Below, one piece after another: positions 19,101-27,485 of a stretch of 64,000 bases of DNA (positions are counted from its first letter, which is position 1; each line of letters starts with the position of its first letter). The notes beneath the pieces are model-generated. The model did no database searches and was not told the DNA's origin. It saw only the letters and a list, made by a program, of their open reading frames with translations. Source of the DNA: Sorangium aterium. GTDB taxonomy: Bacteria > Myxococcota_A > Polyangia > Polyangiales > Polyangiaceae. The position numbers were made by a program, and so were the translations under genes. Location of the stretch: contig NZ_JAQNDK010000002.1 of the NCBI RefSeq assembly GCF_028368935.1, positions 1,054,001 through 1,118,000 on the forward strand, in the 5' to 3' direction.

Positions 19101-19696
19101 CGACGTTCGGCGGCGTGGCGCGCGTCGAGGGCGACGCGGTGCCGCTCGACCTGAGGATCGAGACGGCGAGCTGGTTCGGCGTGGATCGCGTCGAGGTCTA
19201 CGTGAGCGGCCGCCTGGTCCGGGTGCTCGAGCCGCGTTCGGGGCCGTCGGCGATCGTGGACGTCGACGAGCGGCTCATGTTGCCGGCGCCGCCGTCGGAC
19301 GGCTGGGTCGTGGTGGTGGCGATGGGCCTGCGCGACGAGGACCTCCTCACGCCGGTCGCGCTCCCTGTGTCGTTCGGTGAGCTCCAGCTGCCCCGGGTCG
19401 CGAGCCTCGCGTTCACGCAGGTCAAGGCGCTCTCCCGGTTCTTCACGGCGTCGCCCCCGGTCCCCGACTGGTACCCGGTGGCGCCCTACGCGGTCACGAA
19501 CCCCATCTTCCTCGATCGCGACGGGAACGGCGTCTACGACGCCCCGCGCGGGCCGCCCCCGTTCTGCGCGAGGCCGTGCGACCCTGCCGTGCTCGATCCG
19601 TCGCAGTGCCCGGAAGGGCAGCAGTGCCTGGCGAAAGAGCGCGTCTGCGGGATCTTCGTGCTGGGCCGCTGCGAGGACAAAGAGGCGTCGCCGTAG
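16151..19696 (+). CDS. PHP-domain (CehA/McbA-type) metallohydrolase lipoprotein
   Basis: This is a 1181-residue lipoprotein. The signal peptide contains a five-fold Gly-Leu-Val repeat and ends in VGC. Residues 30-600 hold beta-rich domains, including a Cys-rich knot (CPSVASCALEC...CPTCAC, about 200-230) and carboxypeptidase-regulatory-like strands. The PHP domain follows (about 615-960): DMHLHQ near 624 with the first metal histidines, ATDHDVHTD near 656, VAHPRDGF near 738, and SSDSHG near 928. These are the PHP metal-binding motifs of the CehA/McbA phosphoesterase-like family. The C-terminus (about 960-1181) is beta-rich with a second Cys cluster. A surface or periplasmic hydrolase is likely, with unknown substrate. 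It is convergent with the large kinase gene. Confidence 0.87.
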   Translation: MRKRRSALALFGLVGLVGLVGLVGCDEPNLLRAKPIENRFELVGGPVAMADVGDFLLENDEIRVAILGPRHSPGPGVYGGSLVDADLRRPDPRFASASGRDRFAESFPVANLLVPDPGATEVFVVNDGSDGQEAIVRVEGDGGFLFHALGVLKTQEDLLGLLFDGLKPAMRFRTDYVLRPGKRFVTIRTTLLLPDKVLGCPSVASCALECEDGLAAGADGCPTCACGEPLSLDNYTGPSDIFRGILGDERNGDPERKGGIVAGDFVFFGNQNDIFGPGMGFDEEKAVFDALFSGRDTFQQPLSFDFVAAAGGDVSYGYFTKAREGGPPSTVNVPVFTSAATAFLSAGRSCLAADSDDEACDRKRAFTYERYFAVGEGDVASVAEVVYGARGTPTGALEGAVRWRSTGAPVPNARVHVFRDPDPGAAFASVDALVEANLARSGDVGLLSSIDADLGLDPVEDGDFHARLPPGGYLLVAENPEGTAVSAPIRVALGAGATVSVAAELPSPARIAYRVVDEGGRLAPAKLTFVALDAAGQPLEGDGTRRVYLGHGRLGSGVRQIERSATGEGAVEIEPGRYRVLATRGPEFGRFEVPDLEVRAGEVRRIEAVVPREVDSTGWMSIDMHLHQRPSFDSGLPLEERVTSAVVEGLDVAVATDHDVHTDLEPAVRQLQLEPHLKTAVGAEVSTLELGHFIGFPLRYDELDVPDHGVFDWVCRAGGDVIDGVRGTAAEGEDALVIVAHPRDGFIGYIDQLGVDPFTLRRSIPTLEASNPLFQAGSCDFDAMEVFNAKRFDLLRTPTVQEVVDFNRCLSQIDAAHDEASLRAACAELPGGLPACKPGERYAVCQQRARSALAWSVTKRILTRTPEEQDAVWDFDRTAADGEALCLGGEGGAVPPEDADRPCTFHAGQVDDLFRYLDHGFSPTQVGSSDSHGASLEPGFPRTYFRSRTDQPAALDLAEATASLRAGSAFATYGPFIRASVGGATFGGVARVEGDAVPLDLRIETASWFGVDRVEVYVSGRLVRVLEPRSGPSAIVDVDERLMLPAPPSDGWVVVVAMGLRDEDLLTPVALPVSFGELQLPRVASLAFTQVKALSRFFTASPPVPDWYPVAPYAVTNPIFLDRDGNGVYDAPRGPPPFCARPCDPAVLDPSQCPEGQQCLAKERVCGIFVLGRCEDKEASP

Positions 19697-19708
19697 CGCC
19701 CAAACAAT

Positions 19709-19724
19709 GGCCGCGCGCGCGGCC
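19709..19724. terminator. GC palindrome between convergent genes
   Basis: A perfect 16-base palindrome GGCCGCGCGCGCGGCC lies in the 76-base gap between the PHP lipoprotein stop (19696) and the end of the kinase gene (19773). There is no U-tract. It may be a bidirectional terminator, but a short GC palindrome can occur by chance at this base composition. Confidence 0.35.
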
Positions 19725-19772
19725 GCGCAAACCTCACCAGCGGGCGGGGGGCGCCTGCGGAGCGCAGCGCGC

Positions 19773-22700
19773 TCAGCGGGATCGCGCGGCAGGGGACGGC
19801 GTGATCGCGTGGGCGATGGCGCTCTGGAGCGTCGAGCGCGTGATGATGCCGCGGAGGTCGATCCCGCCCTGCGTGAGCGCGCGGGCGACCTCCGGCTGCA
19901 TCCCGGTCAAGATCGCCTGCGCGCCGAGCAGCCGAAGCGCCGAGGCCGTGCGGATCAGCGAGTCGGCGACCCCAGCGTCGACGTGCTTCAGGCCGGTGAT
20001 GTCGATGATCACGATCGACGGGTTGTGGCGCTCCACGCCGGCGAGGGTCGCCTCCAGCACCTGCGCGGCGCGCGCCGCGTCCATCGTCCCGATGAGCGGC
20101 ATGACCAGGACGCGATCGGTGATCGGGATGATGGGCGTCGCCATCTCCGAGAGGCGCAGCCGCTGCACCCCGATGATCTCCTCCTGGAGCGCTGCCCGGG
20201 CCTGCTCGGCGCGCTCGCGCTCGCGGAGCTCCTCGAGCAAGAGCTCATTGGCCCGGTTCAGCTCATCTGCCTTCTGCGACAGGCGCTCGTTGACCGAGAA
20301 CAGCTCCTCGGTGCGCCGCTGCACCTCGCTCTCGAGCCGATCGTTCATGGCGCGCTGCCTCTCGGAGGCCTCCTGCAGCCGGCCGTAGAGCAGCGCGTTC
20401 TCGAGCGCCGCCGCGACCTGCGCGCCCAGGAGGCGGAGCAGCTCCGTCTGCTCCGGGGTAAACGCCCCGCTCGCGAGCGTGTTCTCGACGTACAGCACGC
20501 CCGTGAGCCGGTTCTGGTGGACGAGCGGGAGGCCCATCACCGACTTGGGCCGGTGCGCGGCGAGGTAGGGATCCGCCGCGAAGCGAGGGCTCGCCGCGGC
20601 GTCGTCCAGGATGAGCAGCTCTCGCGTCCGCGCCACGTAATGGACCACGCTGGCCGGCAGGGCCGAGGACTCCTCCAGCGGACGCCGGAGCTCCACCTCG
20701 ATCGACGCAGGATCGATGGTGACGGACGCCTCGATGAACAACCGCTCCTCGCGCGCGAGCACCAGGAAGCCGCGCTGGCCGCCGGCGCTCGCGAGGACGG
20801 CGCGCATCACGCGGTCGAGCGCCTTCCCGAGCACGAGCTCGCTGGAGATCGCCTGCGTCGTCTGCAGCACCGCCGCGACGTCGGCGAGCTTGTGGAGGAG
20901 CGGGTGGCTCACCGACATGCTGCTCGATCTCGCGGCGGCCTTCTCGTGCTCCGCCGCGGGCCCTCGAGCGATGGGGAGCGGGTCGAGCCCGTGCTGCCGG
21001 ACGAGCTCCGTGGCCTTTCGTTCTGCCCCCCACTGCCGGTAGGCGTGCGTCGCCGCGTCCAGGTAGAGCGTGGCGATGCGCCGCCGGCCCTTGCGAGCGT
21101 AGTAAAGGCCCGCCAGCTCCGACGCGAGCGCCTCGTACTGCACGAACTCGCTCTGACGGGCGGCGTCGATGGCGTCGTCATAGAGCCCCATCGCCTCGAC
21201 GTCGCGGCCGGAGGCGCGCGCCGCCTCGGCCAGGACGAGGGCGTGCTTCACGCGGAAGTTGTCGGGGCAATGGCGGGCCCAGAGCTCGAGCTTCTCGAGC
21301 GACGCGGAGAGCGCCCCGGCGTGCCGCTCGCGCTCGCGCTCGTCGTGCTCGCCGAGCGCGACCAGCGTGAGCGCGAGATAGAAGTGGTAGGTCGCCTCGA
21401 TCGGCATCGCCATGACGGCCCCGAGCACCGGGCGCGCCGCCTCCGCCGCGGCGAGCGCCTCCGCGGGGCGGCCGTGGGAATAGAGGAGGATGAGCCGGAT
21501 GATGTGGTAAAAGGCGATACCGCACCCGAAGCTCGCCCGGGTGAGCGCGGCCAGGCACGCTTCTTCCGAGAATTCGGCAAAGCCCTCCTCGCTCAGCGAG
21601 GCGTCGGCCGCCGTGAGCCCCTTCAGGCTGCGCAGGAACTGCTGCTCCAGCCGGATCGTCTCGAGGACGGCGTGATTGCCTGTCTTGCGCGCGAACGACG
21701 CGAAGCGCTCGGCGACGCGGTGGACCTCCGCCAGCGGATCTCCCTTCTCGTAGACCTGCCAGACGGTCTCGAAGGCCAGATAGCTCGCGTACACGAGGTC
21801 GCCGGCCTCGATGCACGCGAGGAACGCCCGCTCCAGGATGGGGAGATCGTTCCGGATGTGCTGGACCCAGAAGTTGATGTGATCGCCGTGGAGGTGCAGC
21901 AGCGTCCCCCGCAGCGAGACGTCCCCGAGCTTCTCGTTCAGCCGGATCGACATCTCCGAGAAGCGGAATCCCGACGGGATATCGCCGAACGCCGCGACGA
22001 GCATGAACCCGTAAACGCTGTAGGCGAAGCACGACGCCTCGGTGTTGCCGTGCCGCAGCGACAGGTTCAGCATCTTCAGCGCGATGAGCGGGAACACGCC
22101 CGGCCGCCCGATGTACGCGCAGGGGGCGCAGTCGGCGAGCAGGTTGATGACCGCGCGCATCTGCTCGTCGGCGAGCAGCGGCGCGTGCAGGATGTCCTCG
22201 ATGCTCCTGCCCGCCATGCTCTCCGGGATCTGCGCGACCTCGGCGGAGACGGCGGCGCCGATCTCCTCGCTCGCCCCGGGGATCTCGACGCCGAACAGGC
22301 GCAGCGCCTCCTGCCCGACGGTGACGCCCTCGTCGTAGCGGCCGGCGACCTGATAGAGCTTCATCCGCAGGCTCTGGACCCGCGCCCGATCGAGGTTCGA
22401 CGCCGCCACCTCGAGTAGCCTCTGGAACAGCGCCTCGGCCTCGGTGAAGCGACCGCACAGGTACTCGCACTCGGCCGCCTCCAGCGTGAGCGCCCAGCGC
22501 AGCGCGTGATCGCCCGAGGCGCCGTCGTCCCCGAGCGCGCTCCGCCCGGCGCTGAAGTACTCCGCCGCGGCCCCGTACGCGGTCGAGCCCTTGGCCTTCC
22601 TCCCGGCGCGCAGGTTCAGGCGCGCGAGCAGATCGCGCTCGCCGGGATCGGCGATGAGGGCGGCGCCATAGTTAAGATGGTTTACCGTGTCGAAGAGCTG

Positions 22701-24899
22701 CTCTTCCTGCGGCTCGCCGCGCTGGCTGGCCAGCATCAGGCGGCCGACGCGCAGGTGGGCGGCGCACCTGTGCTCGTCCGCGATGAGGGCATAGGCCGCC
22801 TGCTGGACGCGATCGTGCAAGAACTGGTAGGAGACGGCGAGCGACGCGTCGGTCGCCGTCTCGCCGTGGGACGGGTCTTCCGGGTGCACGAGCCGGTAGT
22901 CGGCGTCGATGGGGAGCAGGACCCCTTCCTGCATGGCCTCCCAGAGATCCTGCGCCGCCCGCGAGGCCGGCTGCTCGGAGATCGTCGCGAGCGTGCGCAG
23001 GTCGAACCGGTGCCCGATGCACGCGGCGAGCGTCAGGGCGCGCTGGGTGGGCGGCGCGAGCCTCTGCAGCTTGGCGATCATGAAGTCGGCGACGTTGTCC
23101 GTCACGGCCCGCGACTCGATGGCTGCGAGATCCCATGTCCATCTGCCGGTCTCCGCGTCGCACCGGAGGAGCCCGTCGTCGCCCAGCATGCGCAGGAACT
23201 GCCCGAGGAAGAACGGGTTGCCCAGCGTCTTGTCGTGGAGGAGCTCGGAGAGCTGGGCGACGTCCTGCGCCGCGCGGCCGAGGGCGTCCGAGGCGAGCGC
23301 CGTCACGTCGTCGTGCGAGAGCGGCGCGAGGGGGATGTCGGTCACGGCCGCGCCCGCGGCGCGGATGGCGTCGAGGGTGATGACGAGCGGGTGCGCCGGG
23401 CTCACCTCGTTGTCGCGGTACGCCCCGACGACCAGGAGATGGCGTGTATCGGCGTCGGTGAGCAGGAGCCGCAGCAGCCTGAGCGACGCCGGGTCCGCCC
23501 ACTGGAGGTCGTCGAGGAACAGGACGAGCGGGCGCGACGGAGCGGCGAACACGCCAAGGAAGCTCCGGAACACCATGTCGAAGCGGTTCTGCGACTCGGA
23601 GGGGCCGAGCGCCGCGACGGGGGGCGCCTCGCCGACGATGAGCGCGAGCTCGGGGATGAGGTCGACGAGGAGCCCGGCGTTCGGGCCGAGCGCCGCGCCG
23701 AGCTCCGCTCTCCAGTGGGCCAGCGCGTCTGTCCGCTCGGAGAGGAGCTGCTGCACGAGCCCCCTGAACGCCTGGACGACCGAGGCGCAGGGCACGCCGC
23801 GGTTCAGCTGATCGAACTTGCCGTGGGCGAAGTGGCCTCCGACCCTGGCGATGGCCTTGTAGGTCTCGTGGACCAGCGCGCTCTTGCCGACGCCGGAGTA
23901 GCCGGAGACGAGCACGAGCTCCGCGGCGCCCGCGCGGGCCCGCTCGAAGGCGGCCAGGAGCCGGTCCCGCTCCTCGTCCCGGCCGTAGATCTTCTGCGGG
24001 ACGCGCAGCTCGTGGCTGCGATCGCGCTGACCGATGGGGAAGGGGTGGACCCGGCCCGTCTGCTCGAGGGAGCGCAGGCACTCCGCGAGGTCTGCCTTGA
24101 CGCCGTACGCGCTCTGGTAACGGTCCTCGGGCGCCTTGGCGAGGAGCTTCATGACGATCTCGGAGACCGGCTGGGGGACGTCCTCGCTGCGCTCGTGCGG
24201 CGGCGCGGGCTGCCGCGCGATGTGGCTGTAGAGGACGTCCACCGGATCGCCGTCCGGGAACGGCAGGGCTCCGGTCAGCATCTCGTACAGCGTGACACCG
24301 AACGAGTAGAGGTCGGCGCGGTAATCGATGCCCCTGTTCATGCGCCCTGTCTGCTCGGGCGACATGTACGCGAGCGTGCCTTGCAGGGTGGACGCCGAGG
24401 TCGACTGTTGAAGCTCCTGCTTGAGCCGCGACGAGGCGCCGAAGTCGATGAGCGTGGCGCGGCGCAGGTCCGAGCTGACGATGATGTTGCTGGGATTGAT
24501 GTCCTTGTGCGTGACGTGACAGCGGTGCACCGCGCCGATGGCGTCGGCGATGGCCGCCGAGAGCGCCAGCGCCGCGCGGAGATCCAGCCGGCGATCGTCG
24601 AGGATCGCCCTCAGCGTCGTGCCCTCGACCTCCTCCGTGACGAGGGCGAGGCCGCCGCGCGTCCTCTCGAGCGAGCACACCCTCACCACGGACTCGAGGT
24701 CCAGATCGCGCAGGAGGCCGAACTCGTGCCGCAGCAGCGCGAGATCGCGGACGCTCGGGTGCTCCCCCTTCAGCGTCTTGATGACGACCGGCCGCTGATC
24801 CGCGGCGCGGCGGCCGCGGTAAACGTGGGTCTTGCCGCCCTCATGGATCAGCTGCTCGACGACGTGTCCTGGCAGATCGAACGGTGCTGTGGTGGTCAT
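19773..24899 (-). CDS. Ser/Thr kinase-AAA ATPase-GAF-STAS signalling protein
   Basis: This 1708-residue cytoplasmic protein contains these domains in order. Kinase (about 1-270) has the ATP lysine in VVIKTLK, catalytic loop HKDINPSN (HKD rather than HRD, as I recall for this family), LIDFGAS and LAYMSPEQ. A STAND/AAA module follows, with Walker A GYSGVGKS near 332 and Walker B LVLFLDDLQWAD near 460. A long helical TPR-like region spans about 620-1340, then a GAF domain (about 1355-1505) and a Gln/Glu/Arg-rich coiled coil (about 1505-1580). A C-terminal STAS domain (about 1585-1700) contains IIDITGLKHVDAGVADSL. Related proteins usually end in a histidine kinase; here an RsbR-like STAS replaces it, and the usual phospho-Ser or Thr position of STAS reads Asp-Ala. 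It is transcribed alone. The input signal and partners are unknown. Confidence 0.93.
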   Translation of the reverse strand: MTTTAPFDLPGHVVEQLIHEGGKTHVYRGRRAADQRPVVIKTLKGEHPSVRDLALLRHEFGLLRDLDLESVVRVCSLERTRGGLALVTEEVEGTTLRAILDDRRLDLRAALALSAAIADAIGAVHRCHVTHKDINPSNIIVSSDLRRATLIDFGASSRLKQELQQSTSASTLQGTLAYMSPEQTGRMNRGIDYRADLYSFGVTLYEMLTGALPFPDGDPVDVLYSHIARQPAPPHERSEDVPQPVSEIVMKLLAKAPEDRYQSAYGVKADLAECLRSLEQTGRVHPFPIGQRDRSHELRVPQKIYGRDEERDRLLAAFERARAGAAELVLVSGYSGVGKSALVHETYKAIARVGGHFAHGKFDQLNRGVPCASVVQAFRGLVQQLLSERTDALAHWRAELGAALGPNAGLLVDLIPELALIVGEAPPVAALGPSESQNRFDMVFRSFLGVFAAPSRPLVLFLDDLQWADPASLRLLRLLLTDADTRHLLVVGAYRDNEVSPAHPLVITLDAIRAAGAAVTDIPLAPLSHDDVTALASDALGRAAQDVAQLSELLHDKTLGNPFFLGQFLRMLGDDGLLRCDAETGRWTWDLAAIESRAVTDNVADFMIAKLQRLAPPTQRALTLAACIGHRFDLRTLATISEQPASRAAQDLWEAMQEGVLLPIDADYRLVHPEDPSHGETATDASLAVSYQFLHDRVQQAAYALIADEHRCAAHLRVGRLMLASQRGEPQEEQLFDTVNHLNYGAALIADPGERDLLARLNLRAGRKAKGSTAYGAAAEYFSAGRSALGDDGASGDHALRWALTLEAAECEYLCGRFTEAEALFQRLLEVAASNLDRARVQSLRMKLYQVAGRYDEGVTVGQEALRLFGVEIPGASEEIGAAVSAEVAQIPESMAGRSIEDILHAPLLADEQMRAVINLLADCAPCAYIGRPGVFPLIALKMLNLSLRHGNTEASCFAYSVYGFMLVAAFGDIPSGFRFSEMSIRLNEKLGDVSLRGTLLHLHGDHINFWVQHIRNDLPILERAFLACIEAGDLVYASYLAFETVWQVYEKGDPLAEVHRVAERFASFARKTGNHAVLETIRLEQQFLRSLKGLTAADASLSEEGFAEFSEEACLAALTRASFGCGIAFYHIIRLILLYSHGRPAEALAAAEAARPVLGAVMAMPIEATYHFYLALTLVALGEHDERERERHAGALSASLEKLELWARHCPDNFRVKHALVLAEAARASGRDVEAMGLYDDAIDAARQSEFVQYEALASELAGLYYARKGRRRIATLYLDAATHAYRQWGAERKATELVRQHGLDPLPIARGPAAEHEKAAARSSSMSVSHPLLHKLADVAAVLQTTQAISSELVLGKALDRVMRAVLASAGGQRGFLVLAREERLFIEASVTIDPASIEVELRRPLEESSALPASVVHYVARTRELLILDDAAASPRFAADPYLAAHRPKSVMGLPLVHQNRLTGVLYVENTLASGAFTPEQTELLRLLGAQVAAALENALLYGRLQEASERQRAMNDRLESEVQRRTEELFSVNERLSQKADELNRANELLLEELRERERAEQARAALQEEIIGVQRLRLSEMATPIIPITDRVLVMPLIGTMDAARAAQVLEATLAGVERHNPSIVIIDITGLKHVDAGVADSLIRTASALRLLGAQAILTGMQPEVARALTQGGIDLRGIITRSTLQSAIAHAITPSPAARSR

Positions 24900-24961
24900 G
24901 ACGTGCTAGCGCTCCACCTCGTGATGGCCTCGTCCGCGCGCATCGTGCGGGCGATTACGTC

Positions 24962-24990
24962 CGGGGAAGACCAGTATAAGGCGGTCTTCT
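24962..24990 (-). promoter_or_regulatory. Possible promoter/operator upstream of the large kinase
   Basis: An inverted AAGACC...GGTCTT (stem 6, spacer about 10) encloses TATAAGG/CCTTATA, the only AT-rich hexamer in the 206-base gap between the kinase start (24899) and the HTTM gene end (25106). It may be a -10 box overlapped by an operator. A matching -35 box is not evident, so this is weak. Confidence 0.25.
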
Positions 24991-25105
24991 GTGGATTCAC
25001 CCAGGGAGTGCAAAGAAGGGGGCTCGGCGTGTGCTGTGTCACGCTGCAACGTGGACGAGGGCCTACGGTGTGTGCGCAAGCAAGGAACAGCCTGGCGACG
25101 CGGAG

Positions 25106-26563
25106 CTAGGGTGGTTGCACGAGCGCGAGGAGGCCGCGCGGCTGCGACGCGAGGTCGAGCGTCGGATCGACGAGGTCGCGGGGGGGACCTCCGTTGAGCG
25201 ACGCGACGACCCTGGCCGTGATGATGGGCCGCACCCCGGAGTCCTCTTGCAGGCGATCGGCCACGTGGTGCGCGAAGTCGACGAGCATGTCGGGCCGCGT
25301 GCACATCTCCCCGACCTGGCGGCTCGTGAGCCACGCCTCGACGTCGAGCGGCTCCCGCACACCGGTCCTCGGATCCAGCACGTGAATGCCGAGCTCACTC
25401 ACGCTCTTGTCGCGCAGCTTCATGCGCCACGAGAATCGGTGTCCGGCCTCGTTCCAGGCGACGTCGCCCGGATAGGCCCAGTGGCGGAGCGGCACCACGA
25501 GGTGGAACAGGAGATACCCGTGGAGCAGCGCGAGCGGCAGCGTGGGCCGGCGCGGCGCGGCGGGCGAGGGGACGCCGGCTTCGTCGCCGGGGGCGTTTGC
25601 TTCCTCGAACAGGAAGGGCAGGCGCCGCCTCGGCCACGAGGGATCGCCGAACAGCGCGAGCGCGGCGATCATCGCGTAGGGGAAGATACCGATCTTGAAC
25701 AGGAGGGCGTTGGAGAGGTTGAACGCCACGGCGAGCGCCGCGCCGAAGGGGAAGGTGCGCCGGGAGAAGAGCAGGAAGCCCATCGAGAGGTCGATGAAGA
25801 GCCCCGCATACGAGAGCGCGAGCCCTGTTGTCGATGAGGCCAGGAGCGGCCCGACGAGGGGCGCGTCGCCGTGCTCGGCGAGCCACATGGTGAGCGGCTG
25901 CCCCCGGAGCCAGTCGCCGTTCAGCTTCGCGACGCCCCCGTAGAAGTAGACGATGGCGATCTGGGCCTTCAGGGCGAAGAGATAGAAGCGCGGCACGGAC
26001 TCCGTCGGCGTGTCACGCGGCGCGCCGCCCGGCGAGGCGCGGCGCGCGCGGCGGCGATCCAGCGAGAGCGCGCGGTGCGCCGGGGCGGCGGCGAGCAGCA
26101 GGCCGAGGAGGCAGAGGAGATAGAGGTGGTTGAGGTATTGTGCCTTGTCGAGGAGGAAGACGTACGTGAGCGCGGCGCAGAGCAGCGCGGCGCTCACCCG
26201 GTAGAAGAGCCCGGCGGCGCAGAGCAGCGCGAGGACGAAGAGGGCGCCGAAGTGCCAGTACATCCCTGTCCCGCCCCACGGACGGACGAAGGGGACGAAG
26301 CTGAAGAAGAAGCCTGGCTCGATGTAATAGCGGTAGATCCGATCGTGGAGGGCGTACCGGACGACCTCCCATGCGATCAGGGCGCCATAGCTCGCGCGGA
26401 AGACGGCGAGGGAGGCGGCGTCGACCTCGGCGGTGAGGTAGGCCGCCCAGCGCCGCGCGAGGTCACTTCCAGTGCCCGTGCGCGTGCCCGTGCTTGTGGT
26501 GCTTGTGCTTGCCGTGCACGTGGATGTGGACCGGTCGGCCGTCGTCATCGTCGTCGTCGTCAT
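25106..26563 (-). CDS. HTTM-domain (vitamin K-dependent gamma-carboxylase-like) membrane protein
   Basis: This protein has up to 485 residues and several membrane spans (about 55-75, 95-115, 120-145, 150-170, 230-255, 265-290). The family region begins at VDAASLAVFRASYG (about 47). It also has EPGFFFSF, the conserved FYGGVAKLNGDWLRGQPLTMWL (about 215-237), and a C-terminal soluble part with EMCTRPDMLVDFAHHVAD. This matches the HTTM family, which includes bacterial homologues of gamma-glutamyl carboxylase, but carboxylase activity should not be assumed. The only in-frame start codons (ATG 26563 or 26548) lie inside the preceding lipoprotein gene, so the first 33 residues are a Thr-rich out-of-frame reading of its Asp/His tail. 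The overlap is about 86-101 bases. It is probably co-transcribed and coupled with that gene. Confidence 0.85.
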   Translation of the reverse strand: MTTTTMTTADRSTSTCTASTSTTSTGTRTGTGSDLARRWAAYLTAEVDAASLAVFRASYGALIAWEVVRYALHDRIYRYYIEPGFFFSFVPFVRPWGGTGMYWHFGALFVLALLCAAGLFYRVSAALLCAALTYVFLLDKAQYLNHLYLLCLLGLLLAAAPAHRALSLDRRRARRASPGGAPRDTPTESVPRFYLFALKAQIAIVYFYGGVAKLNGDWLRGQPLTMWLAEHGDAPLVGPLLASSTTGLALSYAGLFIDLSMGFLLFSRRTFPFGAALAVAFNLSNALLFKIGIFPYAMIAALALFGDPSWPRRRLPFLFEEANAPGDEAGVPSPAAPRRPTLPLALLHGYLLFHLVVPLRHWAYPGDVAWNEAGHRFSWRMKLRDKSVSELGIHVLDPRTGVREPLDVEAWLTSRQVGEMCTRPDMLVDFAHHVADRLQEDSGVRPIITARVVASLNGGPPRDLVDPTLDLASQPRGLLALVQPP

Positions 26564-27473
26564 CGTGGACCACCACCACGCCTGGAGCCGTCTTGACCTT
26601 CACATCCACGTTCCACGTCGTCGCCACCACGACGTTGAGGGCAGGCGCGCTCGGGCCGACGATGACGTGCACGCCGGGGCGATAGCCGACGAGCACCACG
26701 TCGGCGTGCGTCGGGTGCGCCACGACGACGGTGAGCTTCACCGGGTTGACCTTTGCCGCGACCTTGCCGACGCAGTACAGGCCGCCCGGGCCGGGGGTGA
26801 GCACGACGAGCTCGGAGCCCTGTCCCACGAAGCCGAGCTTGATCTTGCGGTCGCCGACGGGGACCGGCTTCAGGTCCGCGTCGAGGACGTAGACCCTGAC
26901 CTGGCCGGAGGCCTTGTCCGCGACCACCTCGATCGTGTCGTCGCCGACCACCTGGATCACGCCGCCGTTCGGGCCCGTCTTGCCCGGGGGGATGGGCCTC
27001 TTCTCGGCCTTTCTCGCGCCCTCGACGATGACCTTCGTGCCCCCTGAGGGCAGGTGGAGCGTGCCGTTCCACGGCTTCCCGGCGACGACGATGTTGTACT
27101 TCACCTCGGTGAGATCGGCCTCGAGCTTGGGCCCTGTCGCGACGAGGAGCCCAGTCTTCGCGTCGAGCGCCAGCGGGGCCTGCGCGTCGCCGTTCGGCCC
27201 TTTCCACGTGAGCGTGCCGCTCACGTCCTTGTCGATGGGTTTGCCGTCAGGCGCCTTCACGATCGCCTTCACGGTGCCATCGGGCGCGAAATCCCACCCG
27301 ACCGAGCCGCCGTCGTGCTCCTCGGTCAGCGGATCTTCGATGGCCACGGGGACAGCCTCGACCGACTCCTCGGTCACGCTGGCCTCGGCGGTGGTCTTGC
27401 ACCCTGCCGCGAAGGGGCTGCCGGCGATCAAGGTGGTCAGGGCCACCACGGAAAGGATGCTCTTGGCTTGCAT
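26463..27473 (-). CDS. Lipoprotein with Asp/His-rich C-terminal tail
   Basis: This 336-residue lipoprotein starts at ATG 27473, with GGAG seven bases upstream. A TTG at 27485 is in frame but lacks such a site. The signal peptide ends with the lipobox FAAGC. The mature protein is beta-rich with repeated Val-Lys strands and Gly/Pro turns, suggesting Ig-like or similar beta-sandwich domains. The last 40 residues are a run of eight aspartates followed by a His/Lys/Gly-rich tail with at least 12 histidines, which looks like a divalent-metal binding region (Ni, Zn, Cu or Ca). The family is not recognised. The tail DNA is also read in another frame as the start of the HTTM gene. Confidence 0.85.
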   Translation of the reverse strand: MQAKSILSVVALTTLIAGSPFAAGCKTTAEASVTEESVEAVPVAIEDPLTEEHDGGSVGWDFAPDGTVKAIVKAPDGKPIDKDVSGTLTWKGPNGDAQAPLALDAKTGLLVATGPKLEADLTEVKYNIVVAGKPWNGTLHLPSGGTKVIVEGARKAEKRPIPPGKTGPNGGVIQVVGDDTIEVVADKASGQVRVYVLDADLKPVPVGDRKIKLGFVGQGSELVVLTPGPGGLYCVGKVAAKVNPVKLTVVVAHPTHADVVLVGYRPGVHVIVGPSAPALNVVVATTWNVDVKVKTAPGVVVVHDDDDDDDDGRPVHIHVHGKHKHHKHGHAHGHWK

Positions 27474-27485
27474 CAAAGTCTCCAA

